Assembly (NCBI GenBank): GCA_963770645.1
Contig: CAVYQL010000002.1
Span: forward strand, 310,001 to 374,000
DNA: 64,000 bases
Reading direction: 5' to 3'
Source of the DNA: Bog-473 sp963770645
GTDB lineage: Bacteria; Actinomycetota; Acidimicrobiia; Acidimicrobiales; RAAP-2
How positions within the stretch are numbered: the stretch's first letter is position 1; the number at the start of each line of letters is the position of its first letter. This document shows positions 8,239 through 16,265 of this stretch, in pieces. The notes under the pieces are model-generated. The model made no database searches, had not been told where the DNA came from, and was given only the letters and a program-made list of their open reading frames with translations. Position numbers and translations under genes: made by a program.

Positions 8239-8757
8239 ATGCCAGTGACGACCCAACCTGAGCCTGTGGCCGACTCCGACCCGGCCGCTGACTCCGACCC
8301 GGCCGCCGACGCAGTCGGCGAGGCGGGAATCCGCATCAGCGACGCGGCGGCCCGGGCCGGCGTTTCGGCGCGAACACTGCGCTACTACGAGGAGCTCGGC
8401 CTGCTGGCGCCGTCGCTGTACACGACGGGCGGCGAGCGCCGCTACACGCTCGACGACCTGGCGCACCTGGCCCGCATTCTGGAACTACGCGAGGTGTTGG
8501 GCATGAACCTCGACGAGATCCGCGAGTTCCTCTCGTTCGAGACGCGACTTGACGAGCTCCGGGCCACGTACCGCGCTGCCAAGGGGGCGACGACTGCGAA
8601 GGCGCGGGCGGAGCAGAAAGCGACACTGCAAGAGGCGATGGTGCTCAACGAGTCCCTGGCCCAGCAGATCAGCGCCAAGCTCGAGCGCATGGACGACTTC
8701 CGCGCCAAGCTGCTGCACGACGCGGAGCGCTGCCGCGAGCTGCTGACCGAGCTCTAG
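8239..8757 (+). CDS. MerR family transcriptional regulator
   Basis: 172 residues from ATG 8239, one base after the efflux stop. Residues 1-30 are acidic and repetitive (PAADSDPAAD). Residues 32-100 form the MerR winged helix-turn-helix, with the family signature VSARTLRYYEELGLL and the wing GGERRYTLDDLAHL. A long coiled-coil dimerisation helix rich in Lys, Ala and Glu follows to the end. There are no cysteine clusters for metal sensing, so a drug-type or unknown effector is more likely. It probably controls the operon through the ACGTTAACGT palindrome at 6371. Confidence 0.9.
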   Translation: MPVTTQPEPVADSDPAADSDPAADAVGEAGIRISDAAARAGVSARTLRYYEELGLLAPSLYTTGGERRYTLDDLAHLARILELREVLGMNLDEIREFLSFETRLDELRATYRAAKGATTAKARAEQKATLQEAMVLNESLAQQISAKLERMDDFRAKLLHDAERCRELLTEL

Positions 8758-8858
8758 CCCGGCCGTCCAGCGGATAGCCGCTGACGGCGACCGCTTGTCA
8801 CGGCCGTTGGAGGGGTGCACCAAGGCGCCGGTCGAGGTGTGACCGTACGATGCTTCCC

Positions 8859-9131
8859 GTGCTGAAGCGGTGGCTCTCACCACGCGCCTTACTCCTCCAT
8901 TTGGAGTTTCTCCTCCTGGTGGCCGGCTGCGCTGCAGCGACCTGGTGGCAGGCGGGACGGGCACTCGGGGGCAACGGACTGAGCTGGTTCTACACGTTCG
9001 AATGGCCCCTCTTCGCTGGGATCGCCGTGGCCGCCTGGTGGCATCTCATCCATGAGGACCCCGAGGCTCGGGCCGCCCGCCGCACGGTGCGCGAGCAAGT
9101 GGACCCGGCCGAGCGTCAGGCGGAATGGTGA
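8859..9131 (+). CDS. Small two-helix membrane protein
   Basis: About 90 residues with two hydrophobic helices (ALLLHLEFLLLVAGCAAATWW, in part, and FEWPLFAGIAVAAWWHLIH) and a basic, charged C-terminal tail. GTG 8859 is chosen because TACGAT (8846-8851) lies exactly seven bases before it, fitting a leaderless transcript; ATG 8850 is the alternative and overlaps that box. Similar small proteins occur in actinobacteria without known function. It lies just upstream of the copper/thiol genes of the oxidase region, but a link is only positional. Confidence 0.65.
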   Translation: MLKRWLSPRALLLHLEFLLLVAGCAAATWWQAGRALGGNGLSWFYTFEWPLFAGIAVAAWWHLIHEDPEARAARRTVREQVDPAERQAEW

Positions 9132-9277
9132 GGTCCCCCGGGTTGCAATCGTGTTCCGGCCCGGGGGTCACGCCGCCCGGCCATGGGTCGGGCTCGGGCA
9201 CCCTTGACGACCGGATCAGGGCGAAAGGCGCTGGCTAGCCTGACCTCGATGGATCCGGGGGATCGCTGCGGTGCCGC

Positions 9278-9901
9278 ATGGCGATCGTGGGGTTGAGCGT
9301 GTCCGAGGTGGTCGGGCGGCGCCGAGCCGGCGGTGGCGACCAGGTCTTCAGGTGGGTCGCCCTGGTGGCGGGTGCGTGCCTCGTCGGTTTCGTCGTCTTC
9401 GTCGTCACCCGTGGTCCGTCGCACCCGACTGACGCCGGTACGGCTGCGCTCGAGGCGCCACCGCCGCCTGTCCTGGCCCGAGGGACTGTCGCCCCCACGT
9501 TCTCGCTCCCCTCACTGGAGGGCGGGCAGCCGGTTGCGCTGGCGGCATACCGCGGCACACCGGTCATCGTGAACTTCTTCGCCTCGTGGTGCCCCGACTG
9601 CCGTCAAGAGCTGGCCGCCGTGGCGACGGTGGCAAAGCGGGCGAGCGGACGTGTCGCGGTCATCGGGGTCGATTCGAACGAGACCTCGGATGCCGAGGCG
9701 ACGCGTCTGCTCGCCGCGGCCGGCGCGAACTACCCGGTCGGGCTCGATGCGCGCGCCACGATCGCCACCCGGTATCTCGTGAGTGCGTTGCCGGTGAGTT
9801 ACTTCCTCAACGCCCAAGGCCGGGTGGCCGGAGCCGCCCTCGGCCCGCAGACGGTCCCGTCGTTGCAGCGCTGGGTGGAGCGCCTCGAGGCACAACGATG
9901 A
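9278..9901 (+). CDS. TlpA-family membrane-anchored thiol-disulfide oxidoreductase
   Basis: 207 residues: one N-terminal membrane helix (about 24-43), then an extracytoplasmic thioredoxin fold. The redox motif is WCPDC (Cys105, Cys108), and the cis-proline region is ALPVSYF. TlpA/ResA-type proteins reduce thiols in apocytochromes or in the CuA and CuB assembly factors. The stop overlaps the start of the SCO1 gene (ATGA), so the two are translated together. The role in cytochrome oxidase assembly follows from this coupling and the neighbouring cta genes. Confidence 0.88.
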   Translation: MAIVGLSVSEVVGRRRAGGGDQVFRWVALVAGACLVGFVVFVVTRGPSHPTDAGTAALEAPPPPVLARGTVAPTFSLPSLEGGQPVALAAYRGTPVIVNFFASWCPDCRQELAAVATVAKRASGRVAVIGVDSNETSDAEATRLLAAAGANYPVGLDARATIATRYLVSALPVSYFLNAQGRVAGAALGPQTVPSLQRWVERLEAQR

Positions 9902-10827
9902 GCAGGCCCGTGGAGACCGAAGGCGACAGCGCGAGTGGCTCCGTGGCCGTGCCCGACGCCCCTGCTGGTCCCGGCGACGCGGGACTGGGACACGGACACG
10001 TACACGCACCCCAGTCTCCCGTCGACCGCGGGGCGGCGCTGGCGAAAGGCGCACCGGGTATCCCGGCCAACTTCGTCTTCTGGGTGCTCGGTGCCGTCCT
10101 GGTCCTCAGCCTCGGGGGTCTTGTCGGCGAGCACCTGTTCTCCTCGGTGGGCCTGAACCCAACGGCCACCACCTCGACGACCATGCCGGTGTCACGAGTC
10201 CCGTCGGTGGCGCCGGTGGTACACGCACCGACGCCTGACCGATCGGTGAGCGCGCCGCTCGCGGCGTTCATGGGCCTGTCGGTCACTCGCCCGAGCCAGG
10301 CTCCCGCCTTCTCGCTGCCGGATCAGACGGGCCAGGCGATCACGGTCCCGACGCACCCGCCACGCGCGGTCGTGCTGACCTTCTTCAACGCGCCGTGCAA
10401 CGACATCTGCCCCGTGCTGGCGTCCGAGCTCGAGCAGGCGGACGCCGACCTCGGAACCCGGGCGGCGCAGGTCGAGTTCGTCACAGTGAACAGCGACCCG
10501 GTGGCCCTGGCGCAGTCAGCCGAGGCGCCCGTCCTCAGCGGCACCGGCCTCGGGGCGCTCACCAACTGGTACATGCTGACCGGACCGCTCACCACGCTCG
10601 ACACGATCTGGAAGGACTACGGCGTCTCCATCTCCGTCGACACCAAGACGGGCCTCGAAGCCCACAACGACGTCATGGTCTTCATCAGCCCTGACGGCCG
10701 AGTCCTCTACCGGGCCACACCGTTCGCCGACGAGAGCGCGACCGGCGCGTTCAGCTCGCCCGCGGCGACGGTGTCGCGCTGGGGCGAGGGCATCGCGACC
10801 TACGCCGAGAAACTGTTGGAACAGTGA
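9898..10827 (+). CDS. SCO1/SenC-family copper chaperone
   Basis: 309 residues. The N-terminal 55 residues are cytoplasmic and contain a His-rich patch (GHGHVH). One membrane helix follows (about 58-82), then a Thr-rich linker and an extracytoplasmic thioredoxin fold. The copper site is CNDICP (Cys167, Cys171) plus His256 in EAHNDVMVF, the three-ligand set of SCO1 proteins that metallate CuA of oxidase subunit II. It overlaps the TlpA stop (ATGA) and the next gene's start (GTGA). The cytoplasmic His patch is unusual for a SCO1 protein and might hold copper. Confidence 0.9.
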   Translation: MSRPVETEGDSASGSVAVPDAPAGPGDAGLGHGHVHAPQSPVDRGAALAKGAPGIPANFVFWVLGAVLVLSLGGLVGEHLFSSVGLNPTATTSTTMPVSRVPSVAPVVHAPTPDRSVSAPLAAFMGLSVTRPSQAPAFSLPDQTGQAITVPTHPPRAVVLTFFNAPCNDICPVLASELEQADADLGTRAAQVEFVTVNSDPVALAQSAEAPVLSGTGLGALTNWYMLTGPLTTLDTIWKDYGVSISVDTKTGLEAHNDVMVFISPDGRVLYRATPFADESATGAFSSPAATVSRWGEGIATYAEKLLEQ

Positions 10828-11486
10828 GCGATCCGGCTGGTCCGCCTGGTCCGCTTGATCCGTCGCCCTCGCCGGCGGCCGCACGGGCGCCGTGGTGGCA
10901 TCGTCACCGCAGACTGGCCATCGCGGCGGTCGTGGCTGTGATCGCGGTCATCACGGTGCTGACCGACCTCCCGGTAAGCACATCCCGGGCGAGCGACATC
11001 AGCGCCGAGCGCAGTGTGATGAGCGAGGTGAACAGCGACCTGGCGCCATGCGCGCTCGCCATCCGCCAGGCGGTGGACATCTGGACGCTGCAGGAGGCGC
11101 ATCGGCTCACGGCGGCCGACCGGGCGCCCACGCCTGGCCTGCTGGGCGACGACCAGACGGCCTGCTCGTTCGCCAGCGAGGGCATCAACGACTTAGCCGA
11201 TGTCCAGGTCCCCGGCACGTCGGCCGGAAAGCACCTCGGCGACATGGTCGCCACGACGATTCTGTGGACCACGTCGGACGCGGTGCGGGCGATCGAGGAC
11301 GTGCAGACCCTCATGGGCAGCCCCAAAGATGCGAGCGTCCTGCACAACCTGGCCAAGGAGGAGACCCAACTCGACGAGGACCGCGGGTCCGCTCTCGCCC
11401 AGGAGCAGGCGGCCGACCACACGCTGCAGACGCACCTCCAGCCGGTCGATCTGCCCGCGGTCACCTCACCCGAGAGCTCAGCCTGA
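10824..11486 (+). CDS. Membrane-anchored hypothetical protein in the SCO1 operon
   Basis: 220 residues from GTG 10824, overlapping the SCO1 stop. A Pro-rich cytoplasmic start and basic WWHRHRR precede one membrane helix (AIAAVVAVIAVITVL, about 31-47). The remainder is extracytoplasmic, helical and acidic. It has two cysteines (in APCALA and QTACSF), which could form one disulfide. No known domain is recognised. Position as third gene of a TlpA-SCO1 operon suggests an accessory role in oxidase or copper handling; this is inference from context. Confidence 0.65.
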   Translation: MSDPAGPPGPLDPSPSPAAARAPWWHRHRRLAIAAVVAVIAVITVLTDLPVSTSRASDISAERSVMSEVNSDLAPCALAIRQAVDIWTLQEAHRLTAADRAPTPGLLGDDQTACSFASEGINDLADVQVPGTSAGKHLGDMVATTILWTTSDAVRAIEDVQTLMGSPKDASVLHNLAKEETQLDEDRGSALAQEQAADHTLQTHLQPVDLPAVTSPESSA

Positions 11487-11514
11487 GCCACCGGTCGTGG
11501 TCGACCTACCCGCC

Positions 11515-11529
11515 GCGCCGATCCGGCGC
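11515..11529. terminator. Hairpin between convergent operons
   Basis: GCGCCG-ATC-CGGCGC forms a perfect six-base-pair GC stem in the 44-bp gap between the SCO1 operon (+) and the ctaG operon (-). There is no U-tract, so it is a weak or Rho-assisted terminator candidate. Confidence 0.35.
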
Positions 11530-11530
11530 G

Positions 11531-12358
11531 TCACGACGAGGGTATGCCGTCGCCCCCGGAGAGTGGCGGTTGACCCCGTCGCCGCTCGGCACGCAAGAGC
11601 GCGAGGAGCTCGGTGTCGGGGTCATCTTCGGTCCTCAACCACATGATCGCGTTCCAGAAGATGACCGGGACGAAGGACGTCGCAGCGACGAGCCACAAGA
11701 TGGCCGACGCGATCTGTTGGTCGGCCGCCGCGCCGAGCCCCCCGGGCACATGGGCGAAATTCGGGTAGAACCCGTGGTTCGAGAGTCCGGTGACATAGGC
11801 GAGAATCCACAGCACCCACATGACGATGGCGGCGAGGACGGCGCGCCGGAGGTGCCCCGAGCGCGGCATGAGAGGCGGGGAGGGGATGAGCTCGAGCCAC
11901 AACGCCACGCCGAAGGAGACCAGGCAGGCCGCCTCGAGCAGCACCAGCCAGCCGTCGCGCGCGGCAGTGGCCACGGCGCCTGGAGTGTGCCAGAGGACGA
12001 TCACCGCGAGATCGGGGACGATGAAGGCGAGCGCCCGGGGGAGGTCGCGGTTGCGCGAGCGCCGCGCAGCGAGTCGGTCGATGACGCGGGGCGAGGAGAC
12101 CCCGGATGCCGGAACAGACGACAGCCGCAGAAGGCGCCAGGGGGCTCCGAGGGTGAGGAGCGCAGGGAGCGCGATGGCGAGGAAGGAGAACTGCAGGGCC
12201 TGGCCGTAGTCCGCCCGCCGCGCCACCGTGGCCAGTGGTGGGACCAGTGCACCGAGCGCGACGATCATCGCGGCCACGAGGCACCAGGGTCGCCAGGTTG
12301 CGGCGTTGCGAGCGGTCACGTACTGGTGGGGCCGCTCACCGGCAGCCCCACCAGTCAT
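11531..12358 (-). CDS. ctaG: CtaG-family (caa3_CtaG) cytochrome c oxidase assembly protein
   Basis: 275 residues with about seven predicted membrane helices. Hallmarks are PALLTLGAPWRLL, VLWHTPG, LWLELIPSPPL and, near the C-terminus, the ADQQIASAILWLVA segment shared with the paralogue at 17113. Bacillus CtaG is required for formation of the CuB/CuA-containing caa3 oxidase. It is last in the minus-strand oxidase operon, and its ATG overlaps the stop of a 35-residue micro-gene (ATGA). It is clearly divergent from the second CtaG, sharing only scattered motifs. Confidence 0.85.
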   Translation of the reverse strand: MTGGAAGERPHQYVTARNAATWRPWCLVAAMIVALGALVPPLATVARRADYGQALQFSFLAIALPALLTLGAPWRLLRLSSVPASGVSSPRVIDRLAARRSRNRDLPRALAFIVPDLAVIVLWHTPGAVATAARDGWLVLLEAACLVSFGVALWLELIPSPPLMPRSGHLRRAVLAAIVMWVLWILAYVTGLSNHGFYPNFAHVPGGLGAAADQQIASAILWLVAATSFVPVIFWNAIMWLRTEDDPDTELLALLRAERRRGQPPLSGGDGIPSS

Positions 12359-12462
12359 CGCGTCGGCCGGCGCTGGAAGAATCCCCAGAGGAGCACCACA
12401 AAGAGCGTTCCGAGGGGGATGGCGAACGTCAGAGCCTGAGTTGCGGCGACATCGGCGATCAT
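12355..12462 (-). CDS. 35-residue membrane micro-protein in the oxidase operon
   Basis: This small gene starts at ATG 12462 with an upstream GGGAGG, and its TGA overlaps the ctaG ATG. The product begins MIADVAATQALTFAIPLG, continues with a hydrophobic TLFVVLLWGFF, and ends with basic QRRPTR: one membrane helix with a positive cytoplasmic tail. Shine-Dalgarno, coupling and operon position support real translation. Many terminal oxidases have tiny one-helix subunits (CcoQ, CydX, aa3 subunit IV), so a small structural subunit or assembly factor is plausible. No homology to a named family is claimed. Confidence 0.65.
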   Translation of the reverse strand: MIADVAATQALTFAIPLGTLFVVLLWGFFQRRPTR

Positions 12463-12481
12463 GTGCGCAGACCTCCCAGAC

Positions 12482-13165
12482 TCAGATCACGTAGAACATT
12501 AGCCAGAAGAGCGTCGCCACTACGGCGATAAAACCCCAGAAGTACGTGCACCCGTTCAGGTTCGCCCGCAAGAGCCGGGCGACGGGGAGGGTAGAGGTCG
12601 GGGCGCCCCCGTCCTGTGTCATGGCGCGCCGCAGGCGGATCTCGCGGGCGAGGATGGTTTCGATCCAGTAGGTGCCGGACAGCACCACCGCGATGTTCAA
12701 GGCGGCCCAGGCGATGAAACACGAGGCGTACCCGCTCGATCCGGGGAAGAACGGGAGCGTCGTCAGTTGCCAGATCTGCAACCCGAGAACGAGGAGACCA
12801 CCCAGGACGGCCGTCCAGCCGGCGACCTGCCAGTCCAGCGTCTCGTTCTCCCTGAAGCGCCGCTCTCCGAACTGGATGATGAGGGCGGCTGCCACCGTGA
12901 TGACGAAGATCGCCGCGCCGACCGAAGTGGGGGCGGTGACACCCCTCGGACGCCAGAGTTCCTCGTTGTTCGCCGAGCGCAGATAGAAGTACGCGAACGC
13001 GAGCGCGGCGAAGGCGAAGACCCAGATGCCGATCAGGAGCCGCCCGCCGGTCCACAGCGCCCCCTCCTGGGCACGCACCTCGAACGCGATCTCCTCGGGC
13101 GTCTCCTTCAGCTCGGGGAAGCTCTCGAACCGCTGGTTGTCGACGGGGTTCTCTGCCGTTGTCAT
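12482..13165 (-). CDS. ctaE: Cytochrome c oxidase subunit III
   Basis: 227 residues with five predicted helices. The N-terminal 30 residues are acidic and cytoplasmic. The first helix, GGRLLIGIWVFAFAALAFAYFYLRSANN, matches the subunit III start. The conserved glutamate-containing second-helix signature of long subunit III proteins is less clear. The C-terminal helix contains NGCTYFWGFIAVVATLFWLMF. It lies between ctaD and the micro-gene in the operon. AGGAG abuts the ATG, an unusually short spacing. The short five-helix form is typical of many bacterial oxidases. Confidence 0.85.
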   Translation of the reverse strand: MTTAENPVDNQRFESFPELKETPEEIAFEVRAQEGALWTGGRLLIGIWVFAFAALAFAYFYLRSANNEELWRPRGVTAPTSVGAAIFVITVAAALIIQFGERRFRENETLDWQVAGWTAVLGGLLVLGLQIWQLTTLPFFPGSSGYASCFIAWAALNIAVVLSGTYWIETILAREIRLRRAMTQDGGAPTSTLPVARLLRANLNGCTYFWGFIAVVATLFWLMFYVI

Positions 13166-13218
13166 CTCCTAGGTCCTCACGGGATCGGGCGTACGGGATG
13201 GGCCCACTGCACGGGGCC

Positions 13219-15234
13219 TCACAGGATCGGGGGCCGCGGGTCGCCGTCGCCCTCCACGCCGGTCCCGAGCTCGTCCTGGCTGACGGAGCCGGCTGGTGCA
13301 CCGACGGCCGCCATCGGTCTGCCGAGATCGGCCACCGGTGCCGCCTCCGGCTCGCCGTAGTGGTACGGGTCGTTCATCACGACTGGGATGTGCTCGAAGT
13401 TGAACCACGGCACCGGCGTGGGCGTCTGCCACTCGAGGCCCAACGAGTTCCAGGGGTTCGGCGGAGCTGGGTGCGGGTCCAGGTAGATCGACCAGACGAC
13501 GTTGATGATGAAGAAGAAGAACGAGGCACCCAGGAGGTAGGCGCCGGCGCTCGAGATGTCGTTGAGGGTCTGCAGGTTCGTGGCGTACTCGAAGACCCGG
13601 CGCGGCTGGCCCAGGATCCCGATGAGGAACATCGGGAAGAAGGTCAGGTTGAAGAAGAGGAAGAAGGTCCAGAAGTGCCACTTGGACAGCTTGCGGTTGA
13701 GCGTCTTGCCGGTGATCTTGGGGAACCAGTAGTAGAACCCGCCGAACAACGCGAAGATGAGACCACCCATGATCGTGTAGTGGAAGTGCGACAGCACGAA
13801 GAAGCTGCCGTGGACCGTGACGTTGACCGGGACGTCAGAGAGGAAGACGCCGGTCACGCCGCCGATCAGGAAATTGAAGAGCATCCCGAGACAGAAGAGC
13901 ATCGGCGTGTCGAATCTGATCTTGGCTTTCCACAAGGTGCCGAGCGTGACGAGGTACAAGAAGCCGGTCGGGATGGAGATGAGCTCGGTGGTGAGCATGA
14001 AGAGCGGCCGCATGTCCGGATTGATCCCGCTCTGGAACAGGTGGTGCTGCCAGACGAAGAACGACAGCAAGGCGACGCCGAGCATCCCGGCGGCGGCCAC
14101 CCTGTAGGCGAACAGCGGCTTGCGCGTGAAGACCGGCAGGATCTCCATCACGATGCCGAAGCCGGGGAGGGCCATGATGTACACCTCAGGGTGGCCGAAG
14201 AACCAGAACAGGTTCTCCCACAAGAAGCTGCTGCCACCGTGCTCGTTGACGAAGAAGGCGGTCTCCGCGGTGCGGTCCAGGATCCCGCACAGGCACGCCA
14301 CCACCAGCGTCGGCGTGGCCAGGGTGAGGAGCGCCGTCGTGGCCAGGATGGCCCACACGAAGATGGGCAGCCGGCTCCACGTCATGCCCGGCGCCCGGTA
14401 GTTGATGATGGTGGCGGCCAGGTTGAACCCGGCCAGGATCATGCCGATGCCGATCACGCCGAAACCGACGAGGTACGCATCCATGCCGCCCGCGGCCTGC
14501 GTCTGCAAGGGCGCGTAGCCCGTCCACCCGGTGGGGAACCCCCCGAAGAAGAGGGCGCTCACGATCACCAGGTAGCCCGCCATGAAGATCCAGAAGGAGA
14601 ACGCCTCGACGCGGGGGTAGGCCATGCGCCTGGCACCGATCATCAATGGGATCAGCCAGTTCCCAAGGGTGCCGGCGACGGCCGAGGAAGCCATCATCAT
14701 CATGATGGTGCCGTGTTCGCTGACGATGGCGATGTACGTGCCCGGTCCGAACGTGTGGTTGGTCGGACTCAGCAGCTCGGTGCGGATAAGCATGGCCAGC
14801 AGGCCGCCAGTAAAGAAGAACAGGAGGACGCCGACCACGTATTGCATCCCGACAACCTTGTGGTCGTCGGTCATGCGGAAGTAGCGCACCCAACTCTGCT
14901 GCGGCGGGTGCGGCGAGAGCTCATAGCCGAGGACCTTGGCCAGCGGGTAGTTGAGCCCGCCGATGCCCCCCATCCAGCCGACCACACCGAGGGACAGGCC
15001 GAGCACGATGGCGACGTCGTTCTGCCCGGTGTCCTGGACCTGGGCGTAGCCGCTGGCGATGACGTTGCCGAGCCAGTGACCGATCAGGTAGCCGACGACG
15101 CCACCCGCCAGAGCCCAGATGATGTTCGGCCGCAACCAGGCCGAACGCCGCCACGGGGGCTCTACCCGCGGCGGCGACTCGATCTGCTCCTCGCCGGGGT
15201 ACTCGAACTCGCCGACGGAGGTGTCAACGGCCAT
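13219..15234 (-). CDS. ctaD: Cytochrome c oxidase subunit I (heme-copper oxidase, divergent A-type)
   Basis: 671 residues; the catalytic subunit reducing O2 to water and pumping protons. Ligands are visible: low-spin heme His174 (SEHGTIM) and His485, high-spin heme His483 (LSHFHY), CuB His348 with Tyr352 (FFGHPEVY), and His397/His398 (QHHLF). Glu350 in GHPEVY marks an A1-like D-channel end. However, the position of the K-channel lysine (PTGxK in canonical enzymes) is Leu426 in SIPTGFLYL. The N-terminus is about 80 residues longer than usual, with extra predicted helices at about 37-56 and 73-94. The usual GWTVYPPL loop is absent. It lies in an operon with ctaC and ctaE. Confidence 0.93.
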   Translation of the reverse strand: MAVDTSVGEFEYPGEEQIESPPRVEPPWRRSAWLRPNIIWALAGGVVGYLIGHWLGNVIASGYAQVQDTGQNDVAIVLGLSLGVVGWMGGIGGLNYPLAKVLGYELSPHPPQQSWVRYFRMTDDHKVVGMQYVVGVLLFFFTGGLLAMLIRTELLSPTNHTFGPGTYIAIVSEHGTIMMMMASSAVAGTLGNWLIPLMIGARRMAYPRVEAFSFWIFMAGYLVIVSALFFGGFPTGWTGYAPLQTQAAGGMDAYLVGFGVIGIGMILAGFNLAATIINYRAPGMTWSRLPIFVWAILATTALLTLATPTLVVACLCGILDRTAETAFFVNEHGGSSFLWENLFWFFGHPEVYIMALPGFGIVMEILPVFTRKPLFAYRVAAAGMLGVALLSFFVWQHHLFQSGINPDMRPLFMLTTELISIPTGFLYLVTLGTLWKAKIRFDTPMLFCLGMLFNFLIGGVTGVFLSDVPVNVTVHGSFFVLSHFHYTIMGGLIFALFGGFYYWFPKITGKTLNRKLSKWHFWTFFLFFNLTFFPMFLIGILGQPRRVFEYATNLQTLNDISSAGAYLLGASFFFFIINVVWSIYLDPHPAPPNPWNSLGLEWQTPTPVPWFNFEHIPVVMNDPYHYGEPEAAPVADLGRPMAAVGAPAGSVSQDELGTGVEGDGDPRPPIL

Positions 15235-15293
15235 GGCGCGGCTCCCTCGTCTCGCGGACGGGTCCGACCGCGTGCTCCTCGATGACGCTCACG

Positions 15294-16265
15294 TCACCCA
15301 CCGCCTTTGGACTGCGGAGCGCCGTACGTCTCCACCTTGGAGTACGGGTCCTTGTTGTCGGGGTAGTAGCCCCCGTCGGCACCGTTGGCGTCGGGGGTGT
15401 AGGTCAAGGCGTAGGCCGGGAGCAGCTTCGTGTTCGCCCGCAACCTGATGGCGGTCAGCTTCGCCCAGGCGTCGAACTGCTGTTTGGTCACGACCTCGCC
15501 GCTGTTGTACATGGCGCCGTGCCAAATGCCGCAGAGCTCGGCGCAGCGCACGATGAAGGAGCCGAGCTGCTGGGTCGTCGCGTAGGCGACGTTGTTGTAG
15601 TCGGGGTTGGCGTCGGCCTTCACACCGAGCTGGTAGGCCCAGAAGCTGTGGATGACGTCGAGCGAGGTGACGTTGAATTGGATCGTCGTGTCATTCGGCA
15701 CCACCAGTTCGTTGGTCTCGAAACCGCCGAAGGTGGGATAGCGATAGGTGAACTTCCACTGTTGCCCGATCACCTGGATCGGCAGGATCGTCTTCGACGT
15801 CGGCGTCCAGATCGGGCTCGACCCCTCACCACCGCCGGCCCCACCGGGCTGGACCAGTTCGTAGGTCCCGAAGCCGGCCAGGAACAGCACGATGACGGTG
15901 GTGATCAGGATCCAGGCCACTTGAACGCCGAGGTGTCCCCGCGCGTCGGGGCCGCCGACCGGCTCGGGCCCGCCCCGCGAGGCCCGCCACATCCAGATGG
16001 CGTAGACCAGGTAGATCCAGACGGCGAGCACCACCGGCAGGGCGATGACGAACAGCACGTTGAAGTCGAACTGCGCGCCCTGGGCGGCGTCGGTCATGGT
16101 GCCCGGCGGTATGTGCGGCCCCGCCAGGTAGTAGTAGAGCGGGTCGAGGACAGCAGAGAGCACGACCCAGACGGCGATGAGTCGCCACCAGTGGTGGGTC
16201 TGGTCCGTCGGCGTCGCCTCCGGGGCGGGCGCCGACGTGGCGCCCGCCGCGCTCGGATCGCTCAT
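15294..16265 (-). CDS. ctaC: Cytochrome c oxidase subunit II (CuA)
   Basis: 323 residues. The CuA site is complete: His206 (LDVIHSFW), then Cys241, Glu243, Cys245, His249 and Met252 in CAELCGIWHGAM. It accepts electrons from cytochrome c or another carrier and passes them to subunit I. Three hydrophobic helices are predicted (about 28-47, 69-93, 114-136), whereas canonical subunit II has two after signal cleavage. The first has no typical signal-peptidase site, so a three-helix topology is possible. There is no C-terminal cytochrome c domain. The ATG overlaps the upstream cupredoxin-like stop (ATGA). Confidence 0.93.
   Translation of the reverse strand: MSDPSAAGATSAPAPEATPTDQTHHWWRLIAVWVVLSAVLDPLYYYLAGPHIPPGTMTDAAQGAQFDFNVLFVIALPVVLAVWIYLVYAIWMWRASRGGPEPVGGPDARGHLGVQVAWILITTVIVLFLAGFGTYELVQPGGAGGGEGSSPIWTPTSKTILPIQVIGQQWKFTYRYPTFGGFETNELVVPNDTTIQFNVTSLDVIHSFWAYQLGVKADANPDYNNVAYATTQQLGSFIVRCAELCGIWHGAMYNSGEVVTKQQFDAWAKLTAIRLRANTKLLPAYALTYTPDANGADGGYYPDNKDPYSKVETYGAPQSKGGG

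Noticed and set aside
6360..8336. 658-residue open frame antisense to the MFS gene
   Set aside because: High-GC shadow frame; composition dominated by Arg, Asp, Glu, Gly and His without family similarity, while the sense strand encodes a clear transporter.
9249..9296. Short upstream frame (15 codons) before tlpA preceded by TAGCCT
   Set aside because: The box-to-ATG spacing fits a leaderless start, but the peptide is out of frame with tlpA and has no other support.
13159..15285. 708-residue open frame antisense to ctaD
   Set aside because: Mirror frame of a conserved membrane gene; low-complexity charged translation and no start signal.
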